64,000 nt of DNA from Bacillota bacterium (GTDB lineage Bacteria > Bacillota > Sulfobacillia > Sulfobacillales > Sulfobacillaceae): contig JAKBWA010000064.1 in NCBI GenBank assembly GCA_021841025.1, positions 1 to 64,000 of the forward strand, given 5' to 3'. Made by a program: the position numbers and the translations under genes. Each line of letters begins with the position of its first letter. Positions within the stretch are counted from its first letter, which is position 1. The notes beneath the pieces were generated by a model. That model saw only the letters and a list, made by a program, of their open reading frames with translations, ran no database searches and was not told the DNA's origin. Below are positions 43,606 to 52,742 of the stretch, one piece after another.

Positions 43606-45108
43606 TCACGGCGTATTAAACGGAGGTTGGTGAAAAGCTTTTGTAAACCATCCTTGAAGTATTACATGCACTCCCAATTGACGCACAGAGCCACTGATTT
43701 GTGCTTGCTGGGCTATCAGTCGGTGCGCTGTCGCTGCTGTGGTCAATTGCGGATGGGCCAACGCATCCGAGACCTGTATCCCAAGTTCAGCTTCTTGCTG
43801 GTAAAGACGTAACCATGGCCTAATCTCTTCGTAAAATGGCGCAGAGAGACCATGATGCAAAACTGCGGCCGATTCCTTCCAGCGCTCAAATTGCTTATAC
43901 AACGGCGTGCTCAGCAAATTTTTATGTTGTCCATAGCTTGTCCAAAAAGACACGATATGATTATTAAGGTGGTCCAAGGGCACGCCATCAAGGTAACTGA
44001 CCGAGTTTGCCCCCGCGAAACTTTTGAGAGCTTTCCTGGTTGGCCCCCTCCACATCGTGAGGGCCTGTAACCATGCTGACTGGGGATTATACGTCAAGGG
44101 ATGTTCCAAATAGCTGGCACCTGTAGCCAATGCCAGTTCGGATGCATAAGGCTGCAGCATAGGATTAAACAGGTATCCCCTGAGGGCACCCAGCACATGG
44201 GGACCGCGTCCATTAACCGGTCCCATGAATAGTTGGGGATGGTGCTTAATCACATAGGTATAATCATTGACGGGATAATTATCCCAAATAACAAGAGGGT
44301 GTCCAATATGATGCTTGACACTGAGAACTTCTTGATGAGTGATAGTCTTCGACAATACGTCAGGTCCTGTCCAAATAACCGGTATTTGCGCATTTAAGCG
44401 CGTCTTTAGAGTGTGCCAGTACATATTGTTGGTTAGTCCCCAATATTCTGTAGGAGTAAACAAGATGTTAATATCATGGCCCTGGTGATGTTGTTGGGAG
44501 TAGATCTTGTCTACTAACTGACACTGGGCCAAGGCCAGGTTATTATGGTACTCTTGGGCTTGATTTTGCGGCAGTTGCACAGGGATGTCGTCAAAACTTA
44601 ACATAAACGAACGGATTCCTATCGACCACAATTGGTTAATCTTGGCCATTAACTCATGTTGATCCCGAACGGAAGCATAGTCAATAGATAAACCGGGACT
44701 GATGGAACAAACAAACTGAATCTGATTGGCCTTGGCCGTGTTAACAAGCTCAGCTAATCTTTTCAGATTCGAGGACGGATAAAGTTGGTTCCACTGCGCC
44801 CGCAGATAGGGATCATTTTTGGGTGCATAAACAAATGTGTTGAGACCTTCATGGCGCATGAATCGCAACATTTGCTTCGTTGCAGAATTAGACCACTTGG
44901 GGCCGTAAAATCCCTCCACCACGCCCGCCATGAGCTTCGATTGTGAAATTTGATCATTATGCATCTTCGCTGACTCGGTGGGACGTCCTGTTGTTGCGGT
45001 CTGAAATACCGACACGGGCCCCTGAAGCAGTCCATAACGCCATACCGCCAGTCCCCCAATCACAGTTAATGAAATGAGACCCCATGTCAATTTTGCTCGT
45101 TTACCCAC
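43606..45108 (-). CDS. GH84-type beta-N-acetylglucosaminidase, exported or membrane-anchored
   Basis: A TIM-barrel hexosaminidase of the NagJ/O-GlcNAcase family, which uses substrate-assisted catalysis. 'GVVEGFYGPKWS' (62-73), 'LNTFVYAPKNDPYLRAQWN', 'SISPGLSIDY' and the catalytic Asp pair in 'SFDDIP' (D173, D174) are diagnostic; 'FTPTEYWG' follows. Residues 7-29 form an N-terminal signal or membrane anchor, so it acts outside the cell membrane. It may trim N-acetylglucosamine from cell wall or surface glycans. The start is GTG with GGGAGGAG. Divergent from the sugar transferase gene. Confidence 0.9.
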   Translation of the reverse strand: MGKRAKLTWGLISLTVIGGLAVWRYGLLQGPVSVFQTATTGRPTESAKMHNDQISQSKLMAGVVEGFYGPKWSNSATKQMLRFMRHEGLNTFVYAPKNDPYLRAQWNQLYPSSNLKRLAELVNTAKANQIQFVCSISPGLSIDYASVRDQHELMAKINQLWSIGIRSFMLSFDDIPVQLPQNQAQEYHNNLALAQCQLVDKIYSQQHHQGHDINILFTPTEYWGLTNNMYWHTLKTRLNAQIPVIWTGPDVLSKTITHQEVLSVKHHIGHPLVIWDNYPVNDYTYVIKHHPQLFMGPVNGRGPHVLGALRGYLFNPMLQPYASELALATGASYLEHPLTYNPQSAWLQALTMWRGPTRKALKSFAGANSVSYLDGVPLDHLNNHIVSFWTSYGQHKNLLSTPLYKQFERWKESAAVLHHGLSAPFYEEIRPWLRLYQQEAELGIQVSDALAHPQLTTAATAHRLIAQQAQISGSVRQLGVHVILQGWFTKAFHQPPFNTP

Positions 45109-45237
45109 AATCTCCTCCCACGGCTCACCGAAATTTCTTCATAATGAATGTATCAATTATTATAAATGTTGTTGCTCATCGCCGTCATTTAAGCGACAAT
45201 AGAGTCGAAACAAGTACCTTTCTCAGGGGAATAGTTA

Positions 45238-46539
45238 ATGAAACGCACATTACACAATTGGTTTCTGATTGCGTCAGTCGATATTCTCGCATTTAACGCC
45301 GCGAACATACTAGCATTTATGATCCGTTTCGTGTTTCGTCTACCCCCGTATAATTTTAACGCATTCCTGCGGCTGTTTCCGTTTGAAACCCTTTCGTTGA
45401 TTATGCTGTTTTTTTTCTATGGTCTTTATGACCGCCCGGCATCAAAAACATCCCGCGAACTTATTAGTGCTGTTGTAACCGCGATTATCGTGAATACCTT
45501 TTTTGCCGCGATGGCGTCCTTCATGATTGTTAACATTGGCTTCCCACGCAGTGTTTTTGCCATCTCCGCTGGGCTTCAAATGATCATATTTGTCGGCTGG
45601 CGGCTTTTGTACCGTTCGATTTCGTTACGCTCATCTCCCCATGTCCATGTCCTTGTGGTGGGGCCACAAAAAGAATGGCCGGAACTCACAATTCGTGCAG
45701 GCAAATATTTACCGAGAATTCAAGTGCACTTTGTTCGGCCCGAAGACGATCTCCCTCCCGGTTTAATTCCTCGCATCGGCGCCGTTGTATTAGGTAGTGT
45801 CGAACAAGACACCAAATCCCGTTACTTTATTGAATGCATGCGCTATAATGTGCCGTGTTTGTGGAGACCTGATACATATGATTTGCTGGTCGCAGGATCG
45901 GAACTCACGTCCTTAGGAGAGACTCCGATGTTTTCTCTTGCTTCAATTCGAGCGCGTCATGGGTCAACCGCTGTTAAACGATTAGCCGATATCATGATAT
46001 CGTTTTTTGGGCTTATTGGCATCTCGCCGTTTTTGTTGTTGATTGCGTTGGGTATCGTGATCGATTCGGGCCGTCCCGTCCTTTATTGGCAGGAACGTGT
46101 TACCGCTGGAGGCCGTCAATTTATGCTTGTAAAGTTTCGGACCATGGTGCCTGACGCGGAAAAAACCACAGGCCCAATATTATCCACCGCCGACGACCCG
46201 CGAGTTACACGTTTCGGAAAGTTTTTACGTGCCACACATTTTGATGAATTACCCCAACTCTGGAATATTCTACGAGGCGATATGTCGCTCGTCGGGCCAC
46301 GTCCTGAACGTCCCGCATTCGTTGATCAGCATCGGCGTGATATCGACTTTTATGAATTGCGCCATTTGACGACTCCAGGATTGACTGGTTTGGCGCAGGT
46401 AGCGGGCAGCTATTCGTCAACTCCGGAGGAAAAAGCCGCCTATGATTTAGCCTATGCTAAATCATGGTCGTGGCTCAAGGATTTGTCCATCCTCGTGCGC
46501 ACCATTATACAAATTCCTTTCAATAGAAAAGACAAATAA
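45238..46539 (+). CDS. polyprenyl-phosphate sugar-1-phosphate transferase (WcaJ/WbaP type)
   Basis: Starts exopolysaccharide repeat-unit synthesis by moving a sugar-1-phosphate from a nucleotide sugar to undecaprenyl phosphate. Four N-terminal helices and a degenerate nucleotide-binding middle part precede the catalytic domain: 'KRLADIMISFFGLIGISPFL', 'YWQERVTAGGRQFMLVKFRT' and the essential 'FDELPQLWNILRGDMSLVGP' and 'RPERP'. 433 aa. GGGG precedes the ATG. It works with the O-antigen-ligase-like gene (convergent, 23 bp apart) and the glycosyltransferases in this window. Confidence 0.93.
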   Translation: MKRTLHNWFLIASVDILAFNAANILAFMIRFVFRLPPYNFNAFLRLFPFETLSLIMLFFFYGLYDRPASKTSRELISAVVTAIIVNTFFAAMASFMIVNIGFPRSVFAISAGLQMIIFVGWRLLYRSISLRSSPHVHVLVVGPQKEWPELTIRAGKYLPRIQVHFVRPEDDLPPGLIPRIGAVVLGSVEQDTKSRYFIECMRYNVPCLWRPDTYDLLVAGSELTSLGETPMFSLASIRARHGSTAVKRLADIMISFFGLIGISPFLLLIALGIVIDSGRPVLYWQERVTAGGRQFMLVKFRTMVPDAEKTTGPILSTADDPRVTRFGKFLRATHFDELPQLWNILRGDMSLVGPRPERPAFVDQHRRDIDFYELRHLTTPGLTGLAQVAGSYSSTPEEKAAYDLAYAKSWSWLKDLSILVRTIIQIPFNRKDK

Positions 46540-46562
46540 GCCCGCCCCTTGAGACCCAACCT

Positions 46563-47885
46563 TCAAATGCGCCGGGAAGGAACACGCCACGAAGTCGATC
46601 GAGCGAGATAGTCTCTATGGCTAAGATTTTGATCTTTGGGCACCACCCATACCCGGTACCAAGCAATACCCAGCAACACGGTAAAAAAGAAGTCGCCAAA
46701 GGAGACTCCGCCAATCAAAATGGATTCCACCATTTGCTGCGCTAGGCTTGCGAGCATAACAGAAAACAACGCGTTGTCTTCCCAATTACTCTTTTTCCAA
46801 GGCCGTCGGGTCAAAAGCCCAATCATGCCCACACCGATGAAAACCAGCCACAATAGCAAGCCAACCAGTCCCAGTTCTACAGCCGATCGCAAGATGGAGT
46901 CCGCCGGTGTCAACCCTACGTATATATGAGGCACAAAGGGCTTTAAAGCCAGCGGAGAGTTTCCAGGTCCCACGCCCCATATCCAGTGATGTTGCATAGC
47001 CTTAAGACCCGCTTTCCACAAGAGAATCCGGCCATCAAGCCCCTTCTTCCAAAGAAGTTCCCATTTATGAATGCCCGTCTTAGCGATCAATGCCCCTAGA
47101 AGAACCAGACCAACACCCAATATGCTAAAAAATCCACGCTTTCCAAAATAAAAAGTCACGAACATAATGAGGCCAATGAGACTCGCAATCCATGATGAAC
47201 GTGAATAGCTCAGCGCTACCCCAATTAACAACAAAATGCTCGCGAAAAACCACCCAAAACGCACCGTTTGGTCCTCATGGGGATCCAGCGCAAGATAGAA
47301 GGACGACGGCAAGGCAAATGTCAGTAGCATGCCAAAAGTGTTCTTGTTGGCAAAAGGCCATTGCCATGCCAACAAAATGTGATGGCCTACCGGCACAGGA
47401 AACCCCTTGTGGTAGACAATAGCCGCCACTCCCCCAGCAATTGCCACAACGACTCCTGTTAGTGCAATCACCCGCAGTATAGCGGCGAAACTGGTAAGCC
47501 TATTGTGGATAGCCCAGGGAATAATCACCACTGAGACAAGCAATACCGCTGGAACTCCTAACACATAACGGATTGAGGTAGAAAGATCAATTCCCATAAA
47601 TGTCGAAACAACCATGCCGGTAAAATACAAAACAAAGACAGACATCCAACTAAAATGATCCTGAATGAATCGCCACCATTCTTTCCATCCCTTCAGTCCC
47701 ATTCGCAAGACACCCGAGAAAAACACCAGTACCCACGGGAAATATTGGCCAATCCCAGCATACCAGTGATGGATGATCTCCACGCTCACCGCGGCAATTA
47801 ACAGTATTGTGATAAATAACCGAGGGTTCACCCAAACGGCAATACCCATCAGCACTCCAATCAAGGCACAAATAACAAGAGCCAC
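46563..47885 (-). CDS. O-antigen ligase/polymerase (Wzy-C) family membrane protein
   Basis: 440 residues with about eleven to twelve membrane helices and a large extracellular loop holding 'HHWIWGVGPGNSPLAL', the typical Wzy_C pattern 'G-x-G-x-G-x2'. Proteins of this family ligate or polymerise surface polysaccharide on lipid carriers, or attach glycans to proteins. The start is GTG with GGGG. The C-terminus is very basic and cytoplasmic. Polymerase or ligase role cannot be told apart from sequence. Confidence 0.85.
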   Translation of the reverse strand: MALVICALIGVLMGIAVWVNPRLFITILLIAAVSVEIIHHWYAGIGQYFPWVLVFFSGVLRMGLKGWKEWWRFIQDHFSWMSVFVLYFTGMVVSTFMGIDLSTSIRYVLGVPAVLLVSVVIIPWAIHNRLTSFAAILRVIALTGVVVAIAGGVAAIVYHKGFPVPVGHHILLAWQWPFANKNTFGMLLTFALPSSFYLALDPHEDQTVRFGWFFASILLLIGVALSYSRSSWIASLIGLIMFVTFYFGKRGFFSILGVGLVLLGALIAKTGIHKWELLWKKGLDGRILLWKAGLKAMQHHWIWGVGPGNSPLALKPFVPHIYVGLTPADSILRSAVELGLVGLLLWLVFIGVGMIGLLTRRPWKKSNWEDNALFSVMLASLAQQMVESILIGGVSFGDFFFTVLLGIAWYRVWVVPKDQNLSHRDYLARSTSWRVPSRRI

Positions 47886-47932
47886 TTCTTCACCCCAGTA
47901 TTTTAAATATCAGACACAATTCTCTCTAATTG

Positions 47933-47967
47933 TAACACGCCACAATCCGACAGATTGTGGCGTGTTA
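47933..47967 (-). terminator. 15-bp perfect stem-loop, probable terminator of TauE/SafE gene
   Basis: TAACACGCCACAATC / GATTGTGGCGTGTTA with a 5-base loop, lying 37 bases after the TauE/SafE stop and before the O-antigen-ligase-like gene on the same strand. There is no good T run, so it may work with a factor or as an mRNA end-stabiliser. Confidence 0.65.
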
Positions 47968-48003
47968 GCAAGAAATAGATCAACCTTTGATTACTTCATA
48001 TCC

Positions 48004-48780
48004 CTAGGCATTAAGGGTTAACATATATATACCAACAAAGATAACCACCCCTGAAAATACAAAATTCAAGGTTCGTTTATGCTTGCTCAACTGATTGGCT
48101 AACCTGGTTCCCAAAATACCTCCAACTACACCTCCGATAATATATTCTCCTACCACCAACCACAACACTAATCCTGAAAGTGCATAGTTAATGGCCGTAG
48201 TTACCCCAAATGTGCCAACGGAAAATAGTGAAGTGCCGATCGCGTATATCATGGGCATGCCGGTGGATATGATCAAACCCGGCACAATCAAAAATCCTCC
48301 GCCAATGCCGAAAAATCCGGATACTGCGCCAACCAGAAATCCTGTCGGAATCACACGCCAAAACATCTTACGGTGCCAATGGAAATGCAAATTTCCTCCT
48401 GACTTCTTTGGTCGCAACATCAAAAGCGCAACCACCAGCATCAAAATCGCAAAGAGGAATAACAGATCCTTTCCGTTAACGATCTTGCCTATCGAAGACC
48501 CTACGAAAGCTCCAATCGCCCCCGGGACAGCAAACGCTATCGCTGCGGCCCACTGGACGTTGCCGCTACGCCAATGCGGAATTAAATTGAGATAGGCATT
48601 GACAGCAACAGCCAAAGCCGTAGAGCCGATGACGAGGTGAGGATCGTGAATGCCGACTAAATACAATAAGAGCGGAACAGCCAAAATAGAACCGCCACCA
48701 CCGATCAGCCCCAGACTAAACCCCACTATCAGGCCGGAAATAACGGCCAGTACTTGTTGTATGGCCGTAACATGTAGCAT
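48004..48780 (-). CDS. TauE/SafE-family anion permease
   Basis: 258 residues, about eight membrane helices, with the family hallmarks 'GFSLGLIGGGGSILAVPLL' and 'GAVSGFFGIGGGFLIVPGL', one in each half of the inverted repeat. Members export sulfite, sulfoacetate or related organic sulfur anions, which would suit a sulfur-oxidising acidophile; the substrate is inferred. The ATG at 48780 is preceded by AGGGGATGTTTAGAGG. Monocistronic, ended by a long stem-loop. Confidence 0.9.
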   Translation of the reverse strand: MLHVTAIQQVLAVISGLIVGFSLGLIGGGGSILAVPLLLYLVGIHDPHLVIGSTALAVAVNAYLNLIPHWRSGNVQWAAAIAFAVPGAIGAFVGSSIGKIVNGKDLLFLFAILMLVVALLMLRPKKSGGNLHFHWHRKMFWRVIPTGFLVGAVSGFFGIGGGFLIVPGLIISTGMPMIYAIGTSLFSVGTFGVTTAINYALSGLVLWLVVGEYIIGGVVGGILGTRLANQLSKHKRTLNFVFSGVVIFVGIYMLTLNA

Positions 48781-49729
48781 CCTCTAAACATCCCCTATTG
48801 TTCTTTCCTTATATTTTACTCCGATATCGTACTTATAATATATAACTTCAAAAATATTTAATGCGGGTATTATTTTATTGAATGCTATGCCCTGCCTCGT
48901 GTGGGCGTTTGCGGTCTGCAATTCCCTATCAGCTAGTGTTCTTTGCGACAGGTTCCGAGAAAACCAATTCCCCTTGCAGACGGCATTGGAAAGTGCTCAA
49001 ATCCATGCAATCTCATCAGTTACGTAAAAATGATCTTCTGACCCTGACCAACATGAAAGCTCCCTTATGTCGATCGACGAAGAACTCCCCCGAGGCCGGA
49101 ACCTTTTGGCTTCTGGCGTCTGACTAGTTGTTGGAATTTTATGTATTTTTACCCTAGACGAAATCTGAACTTCCGAAGATCTCTAAACACCTAGAGAACA
49201 ATTTCGTCGGGGACACCATGTAAAGAAAACACAGCCTAATAACTCAACACGATGTTTAAAAACGGGTATGTTCCGGTGGAGAAGATAAATGCTCCCGACA
49301 TACCTCACGCTCAGTTGGGCAAACCAAACCCGAATCACCGAATAGATCTTTTGACAAATGGAACGCGCTCATCCGGATGTATTTTTCTTATTCGTGGACG
49401 GCAAAACTCGAGACCATCTCATTTCTGCGCATGGGGGACCCTAGCTGTCCCAGAACATCTCCACCTTGACCAATTAGCCGCAAATTTGACGAGTCTGGGA
49501 CACGTGCGCGTTTCATAAGCGCAATTTTGTGAAAATATACTCGCCTGATCACAGTCTATTATGCCGGAGATGGGAAGGGAGCATCCACGGAAGACTATCA
49601 CGTGTTATGTCGAAGTCCCCAAAGAGTTCCCATAACAACCGTGCAGAGCAGGAGTGCCGTTGCTTGACCCTCTAGAGGCTTCTAACTGAGTAGAAGAGAT
49701 GGCACATTACGTTGAGCCGGAGCGAAAGG
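48781..49729. other. long gene-poor region
   Basis: About 950 bases. The tracked ORFs (48882 and 49252 plus, 49419 minus) have no ribosome binding sites and no family features. Around 49350-49440 two plus frames both look protein-like in part ('AHPDVFFLFVDGKTRDHLIS'), as in a decayed transposase or regulator, but identification fails. Nothing else was seen. Confidence 0.35.
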
Positions 49730-50332
49730 TTATTGGGGATGTTCGTCATCTAGTCCGTATCGCTGAATGACTTGAGCTAATACCCATTCATTCGCAGACG
49801 GTGTTAATAGATCGTTTTTCACCGCCAGTGTTGGAACACTCGTGATAGACAACTTATCTACGAGTTCTTTAGCTTGGTTCAAATCGATAGCATAGACAGA
49901 TATCAAAGGATTGCGTAGACTCATGGCTCCTGTCAGACGAACCGCCTGAGCACATTTGGGTCATCCAGGAGTCGTCAGGACTGCGATCGTGAGAGGGTTG
50001 ACAATTTCTTGAATCATTTGTTGGGCTACAGGTGTTAAGATTTTTTGCTGTCGTCCCACAGCTAGAATTAAGTCACGCCAACTGATCTCTTCCTGGCCCA
50101 CGGGATGACCCACAAACCAAGTATGAACATTTTCTGATTCTCTTCCGATCCCATACATGTCGATATTTTGAGGAAACCACGGCCATAATCCGCTAAAGCT
50201 TGTATCATGGCTTCTCCTCCAGACAATCATGCTGTGGTGCTTAAATTTGTTTGCGAACGTCTGATCTTCTGGACCACGGCTCTCGATGACTACGGGAACG
50301 ACCAACTCCTCCAGCCAAAGCAAAGAGGCCAT
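49730..50332 (-). CDS. protein-disulfide-oxidoreductase-like (double thioredoxin fold), in-frame TGA at active site
   Basis: The ORF track splits this into 123- and 64-aa pieces, but both lie in one frame parted by a single TGA (49963-49961), giving 200 codons. It resembles PDO/glutaredoxin-like proteins: linker 'VGHPVGQEEISWRDLILAVG', then 'LTIAVLTTPG[TGA]PKCAQA', where family members have 'TPTCPYC', and a cis-Pro block 'LSITSVPTLAVKND'. The TGA thus replaces the attacking Cys of CxxC. A 7-bp stem with GTT loop begins 11 bases after it. The N-terminal fold lacks its own CxxC. The ATG overlaps the upstream glycosyltransferase stop (TAATG). It may be a selenoprotein (UxxC), a TGA-decoded Cys, or a fresh nonsense mutation. 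Confidence 0.7.
49933..49963 (-). promoter_or_regulatory. candidate bacterial SECIS element after in-frame TGA
   Basis: Minus strand: TGA, 11 bases, then TCAGGCG-GTT-CGTCTGA (7 bp with one G-U pair, 3-base loop). The loop starts with G, 18 bases after the TGA. This fits the published bacterial SECIS rules (G among the first two loop bases, 16-37 bases from UGA, stem of 4-16 bp). Confidence 0.45.
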
Positions 50333-51243
50333 TATTTACAATCTCCTCCTGGGCCCGCTTGCACTTCTTCACCGCTGACGCGCTCCAAAAACCGCCGCCA
50401 CATTTGTGCTGCCCGTTCCCTTTCATGAGGTTTACTAAACTCTAACCCTCGACGGATAAGAACCTCACGGAAACGGGTATTATCGATCACTTCTTGCATA
50501 GCTTCTCCCCATGCCCCAGGATCATCCCCTTCGACGAGCAAAGTCGGATAGCCCCAGGTGTTGCGCGCTTCTTGGGTATCACGCAATATGACTGGAAGGC
50601 CATGGGCAAAAACATCCACCAACTGATAACACAAGCCCGGATCCCTCTCAGAATATACCAAGAGATCGGCTGAACGGTATAATCCGGAGAGCTCTTCGGG
50701 GGATAAAGCCGGCACAAAGATGATCTTTTGAGCCAATCCCAAATTTGCCACAACCGGTGCCAATCTATCCCGATGTGCCACCCCCCCCAGTAAGATGCCT
50801 TCTCCCTGGAGGGCTAATACATTTTTTAGCGCCGAAAAAAACACCGATAATCCCGACCCGTCGCGATATGGCCCCATATACAAGATCCGCGGCCTTTCCG
50901 ATAAGCGCAACTTTTGGGTTATGGCAAATACGTTTTCATCCAACCCTTCACTCGTAGGACCATTTACGGGCATTCGCAAGACATCGTCGCCATCTGGAAT
51001 TATACCCCATCCCAAACCTATCGGGTTAGGCCATTCTGTCCAGGGATCTCCTAGGGGACTAATCACAAGGCGTGCGCCGCGCACTGTCTCACCAATCGCT
51101 ATGGTAAAAGGATTAGGAGGAAACCACGACCGTTTGGTTTGCTTCAGGGTCCAATTCGCCATTAAATATCTAAGTCTCTGTTCAACCGCCTTCTCCACTG
51201 CCGAGCCCTTAGGCCCGGTTGATACCCGGATTAACCGCGCCAT
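50332..51243 (-). CDS. glycosyltransferase, GT4-like
   Basis: 303 residues. The N-terminal acceptor half is short and atypical. The C-terminal half has GT4 features: 'RILYMGPYRDGSGLSVFFSA', 'VPALSPEELSGLYRSADLLV', 'YSERDPGLCYQLVDVFAHGL' and 'PVILRDTQEA', with the first Glu of the E-x7-E motif present and the second replaced (D-x5-DVF). It may be a diverged or inactive glycosyltransferase. A G run precedes the ATG. Its stop overlaps the start of the disulfide-oxidoreductase-like gene as TAATG, so both are translated together. The LysR gene is divergent, 181 bp away. Confidence 0.75.
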   Translation of the reverse strand: MARLIRVSTGPKGSAVEKAVEQRLRYLMANWTLKQTKRSWFPPNPFTIAIGETVRGARLVISPLGDPWTEWPNPIGLGWGIIPDGDDVLRMPVNGPTSEGLDENVFAITQKLRLSERPRILYMGPYRDGSGLSVFFSALKNVLALQGEGILLGGVAHRDRLAPVVANLGLAQKIIFVPALSPEELSGLYRSADLLVYSERDPGLCYQLVDVFAHGLPVILRDTQEARNTWGYPTLLVEGDDPGAWGEAMQEVIDNTRFREVLIRRGLEFSKPHERERAAQMWRRFLERVSGEEVQAGPGGDCK

Positions 51244-51424
51244 TTATCACGCCCCCGTTGCCCCTACTGCCTTCATATCGTTGCCCAATACTCAGATATG
51301 GGCTTGATATGAAGCATCTGGTCATAGCCAGTCCCTCTTAAGATGCAGTATAATATTAACTACAAATTTTTTGTCACGGTACCCGCATGAACTGACCACC
51401 AGCGACTAATTCAAGGAGTCTATT

Positions 51425-52348
51425 ATGAACGAGCAACTGTGGACGACATTTAAAACTGTTGCCGAAGTCGGGACACTGTCGCAGGCTTCGCGTTCGCTTA
51501 ATCTGTCACAATCCGCAGTAACGCAACACATACAACAACTCGAACAATATTACCATAGCCCATTGTTCGTACGGACGTCTCAAGGCGTTCATTTAACACC
51601 TGCGGGAGAGGTTTTGTACCGCTATGTTAATGACCTCTTGCGAATGGCCCACGAATCGAAGGATGCGGTGATTCGTACTCATAATGCTCGCCCCCAACGA
51701 TTTACGATTGGTGCCAGTTTTACCATTGCTGAATATATTTTGCCGGAGATTCTCCCAACTTACTGCCGACTACACCCCGACAGCGATGTATCGGTCATGA
51801 TGTCCAATTCGCGAGCTGTCTTTGAGCATGTTCTCCATAAGGAATGTGACATTGGCCTGATTGAAAGCACTCTACAACATCCTCAAATTACTATTCAGCC
51901 TTTTTTTTCGGATTGCTTGCAAGTCATTGTAGGAAAGCACCATGCCTGGTTTGACCGCCAGTCGGTAGAACTTGATGACTTTATGGCAGAACCCTTAGTG
52001 ATTCGTGAACCCGGATCGGGAACACGCTCAACCTTGGAAGACGCCTTGAAAGTCGTAAATGTGGATATTCAACAGCTTAACATCCGTTTAGTTCTCTCAA
52101 CCACGCAAGCCATCAAATCCATGGTCAAAGAGGGGTTCGGCGTAAGTGTTCTGTCCCCTCTTGTTATAACGCCCGAAGAGCGACACACATTTCACCAGGT
52201 AACAATAAAGGGACTCAGTATCCTGCGAAATTTTAGCATTGCTGCCCACAGCGACACACTACCGTCCCTCATTAATCCTTTTGTTCATTTAGTCCTCGAA
52301 TCCTCGTCTCGCCTAAATTCTCGTCTTTACGGGGTAAACAGATCCTGA
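51425..52348 (+). CDS. LysR-family transcriptional regulator
   Basis: N-terminal winged helix 'FKTVAEVGTLSQASRSLNLS' and 'QSAVTQHIQQLEQYYHSPLF' followed by 'LTPAGEVLYRYV', then a substrate-binding domain with 'IGASFTIAEYILPEILPTY', 'VREPGSGTRSTLEDAL' type blocks and 'SMVKEGFGVSVLSPLV'. 307 aa, normal. AAGGAG lies six bases before the ATG. LysR proteins usually control the divergent gene, here the glycosyltransferase/disulfide-oxidoreductase pair; the 'GSGTR' type is common in CysB/CbbR-like members. The 3' end overlaps the next gene by 22 bp. Confidence 0.94.
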   Translation: MNEQLWTTFKTVAEVGTLSQASRSLNLSQSAVTQHIQQLEQYYHSPLFVRTSQGVHLTPAGEVLYRYVNDLLRMAHESKDAVIRTHNARPQRFTIGASFTIAEYILPEILPTYCRLHPDSDVSVMMSNSRAVFEHVLHKECDIGLIESTLQHPQITIQPFFSDCLQVIVGKHHAWFDRQSVELDDFMAEPLVIREPGSGTRSTLEDALKVVNVDIQQLNIRLVLSTTQAIKSMVKEGFGVSVLSPLVITPEERHTFHQVTIKGLSILRNFSIAAHSDTLPSLINPFVHLVLESSSRLNSRLYGVNRS

Positions 52349-52626
52349 ATCTCATCTATGCCGGATGCGCTAATAATCTTATCCATCCACGCATAGAGTT
52401 GTTCCGCCCTGTTTTCCGATGCCACTCGGAGTCGAAAGGAATTATCCGTCGATCCGAAACGATGATTCGTCATGCGCAACAAAGCAGCACGCAGAGCAAG
52501 AAGCGTGCCCTCTTGTAGACCAGTCTCCAACCCCTCTTGTAGTCCATCTGCATGGCCTTCGTCATACCCGCTTTGACGAGCTTCATCCAGTGCCAGTTGC
52601 GACAAATGATCGAATTCACCAGCCAT
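52327..52626 (-). CDS. stand-alone C-terminal-like segment of Rpn/PD-(D/E)XK nuclease family
   Basis: 99 residues: 'GYDEGHADGLQEGLETGLQE' is the E-G repeat helix, and 'LRAALLRMTNHRFG...RLRVASENRAEQLYAWMDKI' the end typical of Rpn (transposase-31-like, PD-(D/E)XK) proteins. The nuclease domain is absent, and no frame upstream supplies it. It has its own AGGGAGG site eight bases before the ATG, so it looks like a functional small gene rather than a random fragment. Similar C-terminal proteins made from internal starts of rpn genes act as antitoxins; a like role here is inference. Confidence 0.65.
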   Translation of the reverse strand: MAGEFDHLSQLALDEARQSGYDEGHADGLQEGLETGLQEGTLLALRAALLRMTNHRFGSTDNSFRLRVASENRAEQLYAWMDKIISASGIDEIQDLFTP

Positions 52627-52742
52627 TCGTCTCGCCTCCCTTCAAACTTAGGCCCGACCGTCATCGAATCAGGTGCGTTAATAGGGCAAACTTCATCACG
52701 CTTAGCATACCACCTTTAGCATTTTTTTTGCATCCTAGAATG

